Position numbers and translations under genes: made by a program. The notes below the pieces were generated by a model that saw nothing but the letters and a program-made list of their open reading frames with translations, searched no databases and was not told the DNA's origin. Shown here in pieces: positions 51,986-52,020 of a stretch of DNA of 52,020 bases. The stretch is from positions 1-52,020 of the forward strand of contig DGAG01000004.1 of assembly GCA_002382325.1 (NCBI GenBank), in the 5' to 3' direction. Position 1 is the first letter of the stretch. Each line of letters starts with the position of its first letter. The DNA comes from Epsilonproteobacteria bacterium UBA4036 (GTDB taxonomy: Bacteria; Campylobacterota; Campylobacteria; Campylobacterales; Arcobacteraceae).

Positions 51986-52020
51986 TTAAAGATAAAATAT
52001 GTATAATAGGCTTAGGTTAT
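51982..52020 (+). CDS. Start of a nucleotide-sugar dehydrogenase (TviB/WbpA-like), cut by window end
   Basis: The first 13 codons read MIKDKICIIGLGY, the typical start of UDP-N-acetylhexosamine 6-dehydrogenases of the WbpA/TviB type (IIGLGYVGLPLA). The gene runs beyond the window. It overlaps fcl by four bases in an ATGA junction. Confidence 0.65.
   Translation, partial: MIKDKICIIGLGY

Overview
The window looks like chromosomal DNA of a low-GC Campylobacterota (epsilonproteobacterium), most like the Arcobacter or Sulfurimonas groups. This rests on the AT-rich composition, the short Pgi (399 aa), the short RecO, the QWRQPL-type histidine kinase box, the periplasmic ATP-dependent DNA ligase, and genes typical of surface-glycan loci in that phylum. 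I could not run a search, so genus is not assigned.

Region 1 (1-22077) is a dense, rightward surface-glycan cluster with many 1-8 bp gene overlaps. It opens with the end of a WbpE-like aminotransferase. A nearly complete legionaminic-acid-type pathway follows: 4,6-dehydratase, LegC, LegH, LegI, LegG, a PtmE-like CBS/nucleotidyltransferase and the CMP-transferase LegF. A HisF/HisH/PtmG amidination module sits inside it. A fused MNT-HEPN gene lies between ptmE and legF. Next come an acyltransferase, a Wzx flippase, an unusual glycosyltransferase, a second HisH/HisF/WbpG amidination module, two GT4 glycosyltransferases and a WbpV/K-WbpL-WbpM-like set that would make and load the initiating sugar on undecaprenyl phosphate.

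Region 2 (22078-33066) holds a prepilin-like gene, pgi, ADP-heptose genes (gmhB, hldD, hldE, gmhA), a secreted DNA ligase, apt, trpB, dedA and pepA. Seven gaps between 22.07 and 29.7 kb hold a family of heptanucleotide-repeat inverted elements: GTGAGWA-type heptads, a short spacer often containing TGACTTT, then complementary heptads. In one copy the spacer is replaced by an S23/IVS-type four-helix-bundle gene. In others the repeats supply stop codons or the first residues of GmhB and HldE. A second, AT-rich heptad family flanks what looks like an S23 remnant between legC and legH, and also lies inside the WbpE-like coding sequence. This repeat plus S23 association is the strongest candidate for an undescribed system here.

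Region 3 (33142-46845) is signalling plus housekeeping: an NMT1/SBP_bac_3/GGDEF protein, YchF, a soluble Cache-like/CheW protein behind a 15-bp perfect inverted repeat, a FIST-GGDEF protein with foreign-looking codon use, RecO, a double-SBP hybrid kinase overlapping a receiver/kinase whose phosphoacceptor His is Asp, and a PpnP-like nucleoside phosphorylase.

Region 4 (47221-52020) is a second glycan locus making GDP-fucose: manC, a decayed manB, gmd, fcl, and the first codons of a nucleotide-sugar dehydrogenase. Arg codon choice changes from mostly AGA (region 1) to mostly CGA (wbpM through region 3) and back to AGA (region 4), so the glycan loci are probably exchangeable cassettes in an older backbone.
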